The notes: generated from the sequence alone by a model not told the origin. DNA of 64,000 nucleotides from Curtobacterium sp. MCBA15_009 (GCF_001864895.1 NZ_MJGO01000039.1:60522-124521), one strand, 5' to 3'; positions 1 through 8,446 are shown, numbered from the stretch's first letter. Numbers and translations are program-made.

Positions 1-126
1 GCGCGTCACTCTACGGTCTGGAGGCTCGGCTCGGCCTGCGGACGGCGGCGCGGCGTGAAGATGTGGGGGCGTTCAGTGCGGCGTGTGGGAGGACGCCTGT
101 CGACGGCTGGTTGCGGGGGCGTCGGG

Positions 127-192
127 GCTGGGTTCCGGCGGCCTGGTGGCTGGGTACCGGCGCAGTCGGAGCTGGGTTCCGGCGCCTTCGTC
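127..192. repeat. Three tandem 22-bp repeats
   Basis: Three copies begin at 127, 149 and 171, exactly 22 bp apart. Each starts with a conserved 14-bp core (GCTGGGTTCCGGCG, with one T-to-A change in the middle copy) followed by 8 variable bases. They lie downstream of the whiB stop codon. No gene was recognised in bases 1-242; the possible reading frames there lack family features. Confidence 0.6.
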
Positions 193-216
193 GCAGGCTC
201 CTCAGGGGCGCAGTCG

Positions 217-235
217 CAGGGCGCTTCGCGCCCTG
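217..235 (-). terminator. Hairpin after whiB
   Basis: A perfect 8-bp inverted repeat, CAGGGCGC / GCGCCCTG with a TTC loop, lies 8 bp past the whiB stop. There is no clear U-tract, as is common in GC-rich actinobacteria. Its role as terminator is inferred from position. Confidence 0.5.
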
Positions 236-242
236 AGCGCGA

Positions 243-575
243 CTACGCCCGCTTCCGCAACTTGCGGCGCTCGCGCTCGGAGAGCCCGCCCCAGATGCCG
301 AAGCGCTCGTCGTTCTCGAGGGCGTACTCGAGGCACTGGCTGCGGACCTCGCAGGAGGTGCAGATCTTCTTCGCCTCGCGCGTCGAGCCGCCCTTCTCCG
401 GGAAGAACGCCTCGGGGTCGGTCTGCGCGCAGAGCGAGTCGGCCTGCCAGGCGAGCGGGTTCTCCTCGTCGTCGGTCTCCGGACGACGGACCCCGGGCAC
501 GCCGAGCGCGACGGGGTCGACGTGCCAGTCCTCCGGAACTCCGGCGTGGAAGTCGGAACCGTTCACCCTGATCAC
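243..575 (-). CDS. whiB2: WhiB-family iron-sulfur transcriptional regulator (WhiB2/WhmD-like)
   Basis: This is a 110-residue protein with the full WhiB signature: four cysteines at residues 49, 72, 75 and 81 (C-x22-C-x2-C-x5-C), the GIWGG turn at 93-97, and a basic tail (RERRKLRKR) at the C-terminus. Family members bind a 4Fe-4S cluster and act with the primary sigma factor; WhiB2/WhmD is tied to septation and cell division. Assignment to the WhiB2 subgroup rests on length and on the neighbouring manA, rml, purE and accD genes. The start is GTG at 575; GTG at 566 is an alternative. It has its own promoter and a palindromic operator-like site. Confidence 0.9.
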   Translation of the reverse strand: MIRVNGSDFHAGVPEDWHVDPVALGVPGVRRPETDDEENPLAWQADSLCAQTDPEAFFPEKGGSTREAKKICTSCEVRSQCLEYALENDERFGIWGGLSERERRKLRKRA

Positions 576-616
576 CCCTGACGTCTCGGAATCGGGACCA
601 CGACGACTGATGTCGT

Positions 617-652
617 CGGTGTAATTACACCGGTGTGATTCCTCGGAGTCAA
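617..652 (-). promoter_or_regulatory. whiB promoter with palindrome over the -10 box
   Basis: Reading the minus strand, TTGACT (652-647) is followed by a 17-nt spacer and TGTAAT (629-624), a near-consensus housekeeping promoter. The -10 box sits inside a perfect 16-bp palindrome, CGGTGTAATTACACCG (617-632), and a further half-site (CGGTGTGATT) adjoins it. The arrangement suggests repression by a dimeric regulator; which one is unknown. Confidence 0.65.
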
Positions 653-764
653 GTCGCGGATCATAGAAGGTGCTGACCGCTCCGGCGTGTCATGTCCCCC
701 GTACGGGCGTGTCGCGGCGTTGCGACGGCACGGACGGGGGACAACGAGCGCCCTCGGGTGCGCG

Positions 765-1727
765 TCAGGAGACGCTGCGGCGGGCTTCCCACGCGCTCGT
801 GACCATCTCGTCGAGCGTGTGGCGCATCGACCACTCGAGGTCGCGGGCGGCCGCCTCGCCGGTCGCGACGATGCGGGCCGGGTCACCCGGACGCCGGGGC
901 GCGACCTCGGGCTCGAACGCGATCCCGGTCGCCGACGCCATCGCGTCCATGATCTGCCGGACGCTGACACCGTCGCCGCTGCCGAGGTTGTAGGCACGCT
1001 CGAGCGGCTCCCCGTCGGCGAGCTTGCGGGCCGCGACGGCGTGGGAGTGCGCGAGGTCCGCGACGTGCACGTAATCGCGGACGCAGGTGCCGTCGGGCGT
1101 GGCGTAGTCGTCGCCGTTGATCCGCGGCGTCCGGCCGGCGAGCAGGGCGTCGAACACCAGGGGGAACAGGTTGTGCGGGCTGGCGTCGTACAGGTCCGGT
1201 TCGCCGGAGCCGACGACGTTGAAGTACCGGAGCGAGGTGGTGGTGAAGCCGGCGGCGACCTCCATGTCGCGCAGCAGCCACTCGCCGATGAGCTTCGACT
1301 CGCCGTAGGGCGACTCCGGGGCCTTCGGGGTGGACTCCACGACGACGTCGACGTCCGGGGTGCCGTACACCGCCGCGCTCGACGAGAACACGACCTTCGT
1401 GACGTCGTTGTCGGCCATCGCGCGCAGGAGGGTCGCCGTCCCGGTCACGTTCTGCTCGTAGGTGTGCAGCGGGCGCTGCACCGAGACGCCGGCGTACTTG
1501 TAGCCGGCCACGTGCACGACGCCGGTGACGCCGTGCTCGCGGATCGTCCGACCGAGCAGCTCGCCGTCGAGGATGGTGCCCTCGACGAAGGGGACGTCCT
1601 CGGCGACGAACGAGCGGAAACCGCTCGACAGGTCGTCGAACGCGACGGTGTCGAGGCCCGCAGCGCCGAGCGCGCGGACGACGTGGGACCCGATGTACCC
1701 GGCACCGCCGGTGACCAGCCAACTCAT
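765..1727 (-). CDS. galE: UDP-glucose 4-epimerase
   Basis: This 320-residue protein is a short-chain dehydrogenase/epimerase of usual GalE length. The NAD-binding GGAGYIG motif is at residues 7-13. A serine pair precedes the catalytic YxxxK (Tyr141, Lys145). It interconverts UDP-glucose and UDP-galactose in the cytoplasm and so supplies UDP-galactose for the surface glycans of this locus. ATG at 1727 is chosen over GTG at 1736 because a TAGCGT box lies 7 nt upstream, which suggests a leaderless mRNA. It follows manA on the same strand. Confidence 0.93.
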   Translation of the reverse strand: MSWLVTGGAGYIGSHVVRALGAAGLDTVAFDDLSSGFRSFVAEDVPFVEGTILDGELLGRTIREHGVTGVVHVAGYKYAGVSVQRPLHTYEQNVTGTATLLRAMADNDVTKVVFSSSAAVYGTPDVDVVVESTPKAPESPYGESKLIGEWLLRDMEVAAGFTTTSLRYFNVVGSGEPDLYDASPHNLFPLVFDALLAGRTPRINGDDYATPDGTCVRDYVHVADLAHSHAVAARKLADGEPLERAYNLGSGDGVSVRQIMDAMASATGIAFEPEVAPRRPGDPARIVATGEAAARDLEWSMRHTLDEMVTSAWEARRSVS

Positions 1728-1734
1728 GTCCGCC

Positions 1735-1740
1735 ACGCTA
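1735..1740 (-). promoter_or_regulatory. galE -10 box, leaderless start
   Basis: TAGCGT on the minus strand lies 7 nt before the galE ATG at 1727. That spacing places the transcription start at or beside the start codon. No -35 box stands out. Confidence 0.45.
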
Positions 1741-1775
1741 GCGGACGACGGTCACGCCCCGGTGGCGCGTGGCCG

Positions 1776-2984
1776 TCACGCCCCGGTCGCGATGAACACC
1801 GTCGAGGTCACCCCGCCGGACGAGTCGGCCTCGACCGTGACGTCGCCCTCGTCCGGGGTGACGAAGCAGGACTCCCCCTTGCGCAGCAGCGTGGCCGAGG
1901 TCGCCCCGACGAGCGTCACGACGCCCTCGGTGCAGATCGCGATGGACGGGCCGCGCAGCGGTGCGACCCCGCCGGTGCTCAGCCCGACCGGTCGGCCGTC
2001 GCCGGTCACCCGGACCAGCGCGAAGCCGACGCCCTCGGGCGCGAACCGGTCGACGCCGGCCGCCAGGTGCTCCGGCTCGAGCAGCGGTGCCGGGTACGCC
2101 GTGAAGTCGAGCACGCGGAGCAGTTCCGGCACGTCGACGTGCTTCGGCGTCAGGCCCCCGCGCAGGACGTTGTCGGACGGCGCCATCAGCTCGATGCCGA
2201 GGCCGTCGAGGTAGGCGTGGATGTTCCCGGCGGGCAGGTACATCGACTGCCCGGCGGTGAGCGTCACGCGGTGCATGAGGAGCGAGACGACGATGCCGGG
2301 GTCCCCCGGCCAGCTCGCCGCGAGGTCGCGGACGGTCGCGGTGTTCGGGGTGAGCAGGTCGTCGTCGAGGGCGGCGGCCAGGTCGCTGACGGCCTGCACG
2401 ACGGCGAGCGCCGAGTCGTCGGCGGTCTCGAGCCAGCGCACGGTGTCCTCGAGGCCGTGCATCAGGTGCACCTCGAGCGGCCCGAGCCGACCGGTGCCGG
2501 CGTCGAGCACCCGGACCTCGGCCAGGGTGTCCTCGACCGGGCGGAAGCCGCTCAGCGCCTCGAACCGGTCGCTGAGCGCCACGACGAGCTCGGGCTTCGG
2601 GAACGGGTCCTTGTAGTTCCGGGCCGGGTCGTCCAGGGGGACGCCGTCGCGCTCCTCGCGCGCGAAGCCCTCCTCGGCCTGCTCGGGCGTCGGGTGCGCC
2701 TGCAGCGACAGGGGCGCCGCGGCGGCGAGCACCTTGAGCAGGAACGGCAGACCGGTGCGGTCCGACCCGAGGGCGGTCTCCGGTTCGGCGGCGATCCAGT
2801 CGCGGAGCGTGTCGGCGCCGCCGACCATGGCCGGGTTCACGACGACGCTCGGGCTGCCGGCGTGGGCGCCGAGCCAGAGCTCCGCCTGCGGCGCTCCGGT
2901 GACGGTCCGGCCGAGGAACTCGGGGATGGCGGTGACCGAGCCCCAGGCGTAGTCGCGGGGCGTGTTGGTGATGCCGAGGAACAT
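1776..2984 (-). CDS. manA: Mannose-6-phosphate isomerase, class I
   Basis: This 402-residue protein matches type I phosphomannose isomerases, which convert fructose-6-phosphate and mannose-6-phosphate. Zinc-ligand motifs are visible: a QAHP segment, a KPEL segment, and the AGNIHAYL motif followed by the substrate-binding SDNVLRGGLTPKHVDV region. The product feeds GDP-mannose and so polyprenol-phosphate mannose, whose likely synthase is at 7700-8446. ATG at 2984 has a TAGGCT box exactly 6 nt upstream on the minus strand. It probably precedes galE in one transcript, with about 48 bp between them. Confidence 0.94.
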   Translation of the reverse strand: MFLGITNTPRDYAWGSVTAIPEFLGRTVTGAPQAELWLGAHAGSPSVVVNPAMVGGADTLRDWIAAEPETALGSDRTGLPFLLKVLAAAAPLSLQAHPTPEQAEEGFAREERDGVPLDDPARNYKDPFPKPELVVALSDRFEALSGFRPVEDTLAEVRVLDAGTGRLGPLEVHLMHGLEDTVRWLETADDSALAVVQAVSDLAAALDDDLLTPNTATVRDLAASWPGDPGIVVSLLMHRVTLTAGQSMYLPAGNIHAYLDGLGIELMAPSDNVLRGGLTPKHVDVPELLRVLDFTAYPAPLLEPEHLAAGVDRFAPEGVGFALVRVTGDGRPVGLSTGGVAPLRGPSIAICTEGVVTLVGATSATLLRKGESCFVTPDEGDVTVEADSSGGVTSTVFIATGA

Positions 2985-2990
2985 GCCGCG

Positions 2991-2996
2991 AGCCTA
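2991..2996 (-). promoter_or_regulatory. manA -10 box, leaderless start
   Basis: TAGGCT on the minus strand is separated from the manA ATG by 6 nt. There is no Shine-Dalgarno sequence, so a leaderless mRNA is likely. Confidence 0.55.
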
Positions 2997-3036
2997 CCGG
3001 CGCCGTCCGGGGACCCACGCGGCCGGGCCCGGCCGG

Positions 3037-3042
3037 TACCCT
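3037..3042 (+). promoter_or_regulatory. -10 box of the O-antigen-ligase-like gene, leaderless start
   Basis: TACCCT lies 6 nt before the GTG at 3049. With the manA box at 2991 it forms a divergent pair within about 50 bp. Confidence 0.5.
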
Positions 3043-3048
3043 GGCGAC

Positions 3049-4428
3049 GTGACGAACACCTGGCCGCTCGCACGCGGGACCGTACCGGAGCGCGAGGCGT
3101 TCGCCTTCGGGGCGACCACCCTCTTCGTGCTGTTCGCGGGCGACGCGGTGCCGAACACCCTGACCTGGGTCGGCGCGGGTGTGCTCTGGGCGCTCGTCGC
3201 GGCGTGGGGCGGCACGATCCTGGTCCGGGCCCGCCCGCCGATCGTGCGCACGCCGTGGGCGCTCTGGGCGTTCCTCGCCTGGTGCCTGGTCTCGCTGGTC
3301 TGGTCGCACTGGCGGTTCGCGACGATCTCGAGCCTGGTCGTGCAGGTGATCTGCGCCGCCGTCGCGTTCGCCATCGCCTCCACGCTCACCTGGCGGCGGA
3401 TCGGGGACGCGATCGGCCTCGCGCTGCGGTGGGTGCTGCTGCTCTCCCTGGTCTTCGAGGCCGTCGTCGCGGTGGTCGTGCGGCACCCGATCGCCCCGAT
3501 CTGGACCGACTACGGCGACGCGGACATCCCGGACGCCTTCTACTTCTCGCGCGCCGAGCTGTTCACCGGGGGGCGCATCCAGGGCCTCCCCGGCAACGCG
3601 AACCTGCTCGCGATGGTCGCGCTCCTGGTGGCGGTCGTCGTCGCCGTGCAGTTCGCCGAGGGCCGGATGCGCCGCAACCGTGCCGTCGGCTGGCTCGCCC
3701 TGGCCGCGCTCGTGTTCGTGCTGACCCGGTCCTCGACGGTCGTCGCCGCGGCCGTGGTCGTCGTCGTCGTGGCACTGGCCGCGCTCTGGATCCGCCGGGT
3801 GCCGACCGAGCGGCGCACACCCCGGTACCTCGTGCTCGCGGTCGTCGCGGTCGCCGCGGCCGTCGCCGCGGCGGTGCTGCGCGGCCCGGTGTCCGAGCTG
3901 CTCGGCAAGGGCTCCGACGCGACGGGGCGCGGCGAGATCTGGGTGAAGGTGCTCGGCCTGATCGACCAGCACCCCGTCGTCGGCTGGGGCTGGATCGGCT
4001 ACTGGTGGCCGGGCATCCCGACCCTGGCCGACCTGGCGCACCGGAAGGGCGTCACCTACCTGCAGGCGCACGACGCGTACCTCGACGTCTGGATGCAGAC
4101 CGGGATCATCGGCCTGCTCCTGTTCGCGGTGTACGTCCTCACCACGCTCTCCCGCTCGTGGGCGTCGGCGACCCGCATCGGGTACGACGCCGCGCTCCGG
4201 CCGCGCACCTTCGACCCGGTGTCGCTGCTGCCGCTCCTGGTGGTCGTCGCGCTCCTGGTGCAGTCGGTCGCCGAGTCACGACTGCTCTACCAGGGCAACT
4301 GGGTGCTCTTCGCCCTGCTGGCGATCAAGAGCCGCATCGTGCTCGTCGGCGAGGAACCGCTGTCCACCGGCGACGGACCGCGCACCCCGCCCGCCCGGCG
4401 CGAGTTCCGCTGGACCGCGACGCGCTGA
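3049..4428 (+). CDS. O-antigen ligase / polymerase-like membrane protein
   Basis: This 459-residue protein has about 12 hydrophobic segments and the Wzy_C (O-antigen ligase, PF04932-type) pattern. It has a G-N-A-N motif before a membrane span (near residue 180). A large extracytoplasmic loop contains the GWGWIGYW motif, followed by a histidine-containing AHDAYLDVW segment. Such proteins polymerise or ligate lipid-linked glycans at the outer face of the membrane. GTG at 3049 is chosen because of the -10 box 6 nt upstream; an upstream ATG at 2962 would overlap the divergent manA gene. A related protein lies at 5889-7190. The substrate cannot be read from the sequence. Confidence 0.82.
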   Translation: MTNTWPLARGTVPEREAFAFGATTLFVLFAGDAVPNTLTWVGAGVLWALVAAWGGTILVRARPPIVRTPWALWAFLAWCLVSLVWSHWRFATISSLVVQVICAAVAFAIASTLTWRRIGDAIGLALRWVLLLSLVFEAVVAVVVRHPIAPIWTDYGDADIPDAFYFSRAELFTGGRIQGLPGNANLLAMVALLVAVVVAVQFAEGRMRRNRAVGWLALAALVFVLTRSSTVVAAAVVVVVVALAALWIRRVPTERRTPRYLVLAVVAVAAAVAAAVLRGPVSELLGKGSDATGRGEIWVKVLGLIDQHPVVGWGWIGYWWPGIPTLADLAHRKGVTYLQAHDAYLDVWMQTGIIGLLLFAVYVLTTLSRSWASATRIGYDAALRPRTFDPVSLLPLLVVVALLVQSVAESRLLYQGNWVLFALLAIKSRIVLVGEEPLSTGDGPRTPPARREFRWTATR

Positions 4429-4459
4429 CCCCGACGCGGCGCGCCCCGTTCCCCGTCCG

Positions 4460-5794
4460 TCAGCGCGACAGCCAGGCACACGGGACCGGCGCCGACCACG
4501 GAGCCGTCCGCACGCGCACGACCTCGGTCGACGGGTCCACCCGACACTGCTCGGCTGCGGCGGGCATCTGCGCGGCCCACACCGGTCCGCCGCTGCGCCG
4601 AGTGGCGTCGGGAGCGACGTGCAGCACGGCGGACGCGACGACCAGGGTGACCACGGTCCAGGCGGCCAGTGCCCCGAGGAGGCGACCCGGGCCTCCCGTC
4701 CGACGTGCCGGGGGCGACCAGTGGTCGGGGTCGGCGAGCACGGCGGCGGCGACCACGGCCGCGCTCACCAGCAGCAGGCCGGCGGCCGCGTCGTAACGCT
4801 GCGGGGCGATCGCGGCCATCGACGCAACCGGCCGCGCCCAGTGCCGCCCGGCGCCGCCGTTCGCGAGCCCGGCGGCGGTCCACACGACGCCGGAACCCAC
4901 CGCGAAGGCGACCACGACGCAGCGCGCCCGCAGCGGCGCGGCCACGACGGCCGCTACCAGCACGAGCGCGAGCGCGGCGACGGGGACGAGCAGGACCCAC
5001 CACCCGCGCTCGACGACCGCCGTCAGGACGCGACCGAGGTGCGGGTCCCACGCCCCCGCGACCGGACGGAGCAGGTACCCGGCCAGCACGTCGCGCACCG
5101 CGGGCGCACCCGGCACGACCGTCCGCGGGTGGGTGACGGCGGTGACCACCTGCACCGTCGCGGCCGCCACGGTCGCGACGGTGACGGGGAGCGCCCGCGC
5201 GCTCCCCCGCCGGGACGACCAGCCGAGCAGCAGCAGCGGCGCGAACAGCACCGCCTGCGGCTCGGTGAGCACCGCGGCGGCGGCCACCGCGGCGAGCGCG
5301 ACCGCTCCCCTCGTGGTGCGGCTGCGGTGCGCGAACACCCACGGCACCAGGACGAGCGCGTACCAGTGCAGGTTCGCGGCGTTCCCGCTGGTCTCGACGG
5401 GCGCGAGCGGGAGCACGACCGGCACGGCGGCGAGCACCAGCCGGAACGGCCAGGGGCGCACGACGTCCCGCGACAGGACGAGCACGAGCGCGCAGACGCC
5501 GCCGACCACCAGGCAGCTCGCCAGCGACACGACCTGGGCGTACCGGACCGCGGGCAGCGCGTACCCGAGGTCGACCACGAGCCGAGGCACCAGGTGGACG
5601 TACCCGGCGTACGGGTGCAGGAGCGTGTCGACCGGTCCGAGGGCGACGCGCTCCCGCAGGAAGACGCCCCCGTCCTCGGCCCACACCGTGCCCCGGGTCA
5701 CCGGACCGAGCCGGTGCCAGGCCAGCGCGGTGGCGAGCAGGCCGACGACGACCGCTGCCAGCGGCGCCCCGACGGCCCTGCGCACGCGGTCCAT
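4460..5794 (-). CDS. Polytopic membrane protein, putative GT-C glycosyltransferase
   Basis: This 444-residue protein has about 11 membrane segments. The first extracytoplasmic loop carries an acidic pair (WAEDGGVF) followed by a YVHLVPRL segment, which fits GT-C enzymes that use polyprenol-phosphate sugars. No named family is recognised with certainty. ATG at 5794 has TACCCT 6 nt upstream on the minus strand, so the mRNA is probably leaderless; the longer frame upstream is unlikely. It converges on the O-antigen-ligase-like gene ending at 4428 and diverges from the one starting at 5889. Confidence 0.7.
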   Translation of the reverse strand: MDRVRRAVGAPLAAVVVGLLATALAWHRLGPVTRGTVWAEDGGVFLRERVALGPVDTLLHPYAGYVHLVPRLVVDLGYALPAVRYAQVVSLASCLVVGGVCALVLVLSRDVVRPWPFRLVLAAVPVVLPLAPVETSGNAANLHWYALVLVPWVFAHRSRTTRGAVALAAVAAAAVLTEPQAVLFAPLLLLGWSSRRGSARALPVTVATVAAATVQVVTAVTHPRTVVPGAPAVRDVLAGYLLRPVAGAWDPHLGRVLTAVVERGWWVLLVPVAALALVLVAAVVAAPLRARCVVVAFAVGSGVVWTAAGLANGGAGRHWARPVASMAAIAPQRYDAAAGLLLVSAAVVAAAVLADPDHWSPPARRTGGPGRLLGALAAWTVVTLVVASAVLHVAPDATRRSGGPVWAAQMPAAAEQCRVDPSTEVVRVRTAPWSAPVPCAWLSR

Positions 5795-5800
5795 CGGGCG

Positions 5801-5806
5801 AGGGTA
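5801..5806 (-). promoter_or_regulatory. -10 box of the GT-C-like gene, leaderless start
   Basis: TACCCT on the minus strand lies 6 nt before the ATG at 5794. A possible box for the divergent gene is CAAGAT at 5877-5882, 6 nt before GTG 5889. Confidence 0.5.
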
Positions 5807-5888
5807 GGTCCTGATCGCGCATCGTCGATAGAGGCAGTGGAACGGCACCCTGGCGACTCGTCACACGGACGTGCGCCAAGATGGACGC

Positions 5889-7190
5889 GTGACGGACGGC
5901 CGGGTGAACAGACGCGTGCTCGGGCGCCGCTACCTGTCGGCCTGGATCGGGTTCTCCGCGGGTGGCCGGTTCAGCCAGGCGCTCGCGACGGTCATCGTGC
6001 TGTTCGGGTTCGGACAGCCCACCGTGCAGGCCCTGGTCGGCCGTGCCGGGACCTGGGCCGTGCTCGTCACGCTGTTCGTGCTCGCCGGGCTGAGCCTGCT
6101 CGGGCAGCGCTACCGGATCGAGTGGCACGGCGTGCTCCCCCTGTCGCTGCTGGCCTTCGTCGGCTACTGCGCACTGAGCGTCCTCTGGAGCGAGTACTCC
6201 TGGGTCGCCCTGCGCGGCTTCGCCGAGACGGTGGGCTTCATCGGGCTCGGGCTCTACCTGGCGCTCGGACGCGACCTGGTGCAGGTGATCCGCGCGTCGG
6301 GCGACGCGTTCCGGATCCTGCTCGTCACGGCCCTCGGCCTCGAGGTCCTGGCCGGCCTCGTGCTCGACGTCCCGTTCCCCGCGTTCGGCATCCGCGGGGA
6401 CATCGCCTACGGCGGCCCGATCCAGGGCATCGGTGGCACCCGCAACTTCATGGGCTTCATCGCCGCGATGGCACTCGTCACCTTCGTCGTCGAGTTCCTC
6501 ACCCGATCGGTGACCGTGTGGCGGGCGATCGGGTCGACCGCGCTCGCCGTCATCGCCCTCATGCTCGTGCAGTCCCCCATCACCGGCCTCGCCATGATCG
6601 CCCTCGCGGTCACGGCGCTCGCGCTCTGGTCCCTCCGGCACGCGCGCCCGGCGACCCGCCCCGTGGTGAACGGCGTGCTCGGAGCCGCGGTCCTGCTCGC
6701 CCTCGTGCTCGCGGTCCTCGCACGCGGCCGCCTGCTCGCCGAGATCGGCGCCGCCGGCGGCACCGCAACCCGCGTCGACCTGTGGTCGCAGATCCGGGTG
6801 TTCGTCGCTCAGTACCCGATCCAGGGCTGGGGCTGGGTCGGCACCTGGCCGAACGAGGCGGTCGTCCCCTACGTCACCTTCATCGACCCCGCCGGCGCCC
6901 GGTTCACCTCGGGCCTCAACGCCTTCGTCGACGCCTGGCTGCAGATCGGGCTCGCGGGCACGATCATCCTCGCGGTGACGGCCCTGCTCGCGTTCGCCCG
7001 GGCCTGGGTGACGGCGACGACCTTCCCCGGGGTGGCGTACGTGTGGCCCGCCGCGGTCCTCGTGCTGCTCGCGGTGACGAGCACGGCCGAGAGCTACCTG
7101 CTGCACGGCGCGGGGCTGATGGTCTTCGTGACGGTGCTCGTCATCGCCGCCCGGCGCCGCTCCTGGCGCCGGCACCTGCCGCGCGTGTAG
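5889..7190 (+). CDS. O-antigen ligase / polymerase-like membrane protein (second copy)
   Basis: This 433-residue polytopic protein resembles the product of 3049-4428. It has a GGTRNFMGF segment before a membrane helix, and a long outer loop with GWGWVGTWPNE followed by the LNAFVDAWLQIG helix, where the first copy has AHDAYLDVW. GTG at 5889 is chosen because CAAGAT lies 6 nt upstream; GTG at 5871 is also possible. The gene ends in a GC-only tract followed by the tandem inverted repeats of 7255-7690. Two ligase/polymerase-like proteins beside an ABC exporter suggest more than one surface glycan. Confidence 0.8.
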   Translation: MTDGRVNRRVLGRRYLSAWIGFSAGGRFSQALATVIVLFGFGQPTVQALVGRAGTWAVLVTLFVLAGLSLLGQRYRIEWHGVLPLSLLAFVGYCALSVLWSEYSWVALRGFAETVGFIGLGLYLALGRDLVQVIRASGDAFRILLVTALGLEVLAGLVLDVPFPAFGIRGDIAYGGPIQGIGGTRNFMGFIAAMALVTFVVEFLTRSVTVWRAIGSTALAVIALMLVQSPITGLAMIALAVTALALWSLRHARPATRPVVNGVLGAAVLLALVLAVLARGRLLAEIGAAGGTATRVDLWSQIRVFVAQYPIQGWGWVGTWPNEAVVPYVTFIDPAGARFTSGLNAFVDAWLQIGLAGTIILAVTALLAFARAWVTATTFPGVAYVWPAAVLVLLAVTSTAESYLLHGAGLMVFVTVLVIAARRRSWRRHLPRV

Positions 7191-7251
7191 GGCGCGGCGG
7201 GGCGGCGCGGGCGCGCGCGGCGCGGGCGGCGCGGCGCGGGCGCGGGGGCGC
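7191..7251. repeat. GC-only low-complexity tract
   Basis: About 60 bases consist only of G and C in irregular GGCGCGG and GCGCGG runs. They lie directly after the stop codon of the O-antigen-ligase-like gene. Confidence 0.7.
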
Positions 7252-7254
7252 TTC

Positions 7255-7690
7255 GTGAGCAGAAGATGTCGCCTCCACGCGCCGGACCCGACCGTTTCTG
7301 CTCACTCAACGACGCGGTGGGCGCCCGCCGCCGGGCCGGAGGCCCGTGGCGGCACCGCGCCGCACCTCCCGTCCGACCCGACATGCGTTCCGGACGCGCG
7401 CATCGTGAGCAGAAAAGGTCGCCTCAACGCACCGGACGCGACCTTTTCTGCTCACTCAGCGACGCGGTGGCCGCCCGCCGCCGGACGGGAGGCCCGTGGC
7501 GGCACCGCGCCGAGCCTCCCGTCCGAACCGACAAACGTGCCCGACGCGCACTTCGTGAGCAGAAGACGTCGCCTCAACGCACCGGACCCGACCTTTTCTG
7601 CTCACCAAGCGACGCGGTGGGCGCCCGCCGCCGGACGGGAGGCCCGTGGCGGCACCGCGCCGAGCCGCGCCTCCCGAGCGACGCGAGCCC
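7255..7690. repeat. Composite tandem repeat, 150-bp period, about three units
   Basis: Units begin at 7255, 7405 and 7555. Each opens with a 51-bp inverted repeat running from GTGAGCAGAA to TTCTGCTCAC (7255-7305, 7405-7455, 7555-7605). The middle copy has perfect 18-bp arms, GTGAGCAGAAAAGGTCGC and its complement. Each unit then carries a second hairpin of the GGACGGGAGGC...GCCTCCCGTCC type (clearest at 7482-7525). The third unit decays near 7690. The block lies between convergent genes (plus end 7190, minus end 7700). No gene is supported in the 7191-7699 interval. Confidence 0.9.
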
Positions 7691-7699
7691 TGGTGCGCC

Positions 7700-8446
7700 T
7701 CAGGGACGGGTGCGTCGCCCGAGGCGGCGCTGCACGCCCCACTGGGTGACGCGGAGCATCGCCTCGACCACGATCGAGCGGCTCATCTTCGAGACGCCGT
7801 GCACGCGGTCGCGGAAGCGGATCGGGACCTCGACGATGCGGCCGCCGAGGTCGTCCACACGCAGGGTCATGTCGACCTGGAAGCAGTAGCCCTTCGAGTC
7901 GATCGAGTCGAGGTCCATCCGGGCGACCGCCGAGGCGCGGTACACCCGGTACCCCGCGGTGATGTCCCGCACGTCGAGGCCGAGGACCCAGCGCGCGTAG
8001 GTGTTCGCGCCCCGGCTGAGGGCCTGGCGTCGGAGCGGCCAGTCGACGACCGAGCCACCGGGCACCCAGCGGGAGCCGATCGCGAGCAGGACGTCGTCCG
8101 AGGCGGTGACCGCGTCGACGAGTGCGGGCAAGCGGTCGGCCGGGTGCGAGCCGTCCGCGTCCATCTCGACGAGCAGCGGGTAGCCGCGCTCCAGTCCCCA
8201 GCGGAACCCGGCGACGTACGCCGTGCCGAGCCCGAGCTTGCCGGAGCGCTGCAGCAGGTGCACGCGGTCGTCCTCGGCGGCGATCGCGCGGACGATGTCG
8301 CCGGTGCCGTCCGGGCTGCCGTCGTCGACGACCAGGACGTGCACCCCTGGCGACGCCGCCAACACGGCCGACGTGATCGCGCGGACGTTCTCGGCCTCGT
8401 CGTACGTCGGGACGATGACGAGCGCCGAGGCGTCGGTCGGGCTCAC
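7700..8446 (-). CDS. Polyprenol-monophosphate mannose/sugar synthase (GT2, Dpm1-like)
   Basis: This 248-residue GT2 enzyme has the DPM1 pattern: VPTYDEAENV at the N-terminus, DDGSPDGT, and EMDADGSHP carrying the metal-binding aspartates, with no C-terminal membrane anchor. It should transfer mannose (or glucose) from a nucleotide sugar to polyprenyl phosphate at the inner membrane face, giving the donor for GT-C enzymes such as those at 42555 and 25670. GTG at 8446 overlaps the stop of the upstream gene by 4 bp (GTGA), so translation is probably coupled. The sugar is inferred from the family. Confidence 0.85.
   Translation of the reverse strand: MSPTDASALVIVPTYDEAENVRAITSAVLAASPGVHVLVVDDGSPDGTGDIVRAIAAEDDRVHLLQRSGKLGLGTAYVAGFRWGLERGYPLLVEMDADGSHPADRLPALVDAVTASDDVLLAIGSRWVPGGSVVDWPLRRQALSRGANTYARWVLGLDVRDITAGYRVYRASAVARMDLDSIDSKGYCFQVDMTLRVDDLGGRIVEVPIRFRDRVHGVSKMSRSIVVEAMLRVTQWGVQRRLGRRTRP

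Noticed and set aside
687..4796. 1369-codon plus-strand open frame
   Set aside because: It runs antisense to galE and manA and is rich in Arg, Gly and Asp, typical of a shadow frame.
4287..7175. Very long minus-strand open frame
   Set aside because: It is a by-product of high GC content opposite and out of frame with two well-supported membrane-protein genes; its composition is dominated by Arg, Gly, Ala and Glu without any family motif.
7255..7690. CRISPR-like array
   Set aside because: Units are 150 bp with long internal inverted repeats and conserved rather than unique spacers; no cas genes are present.
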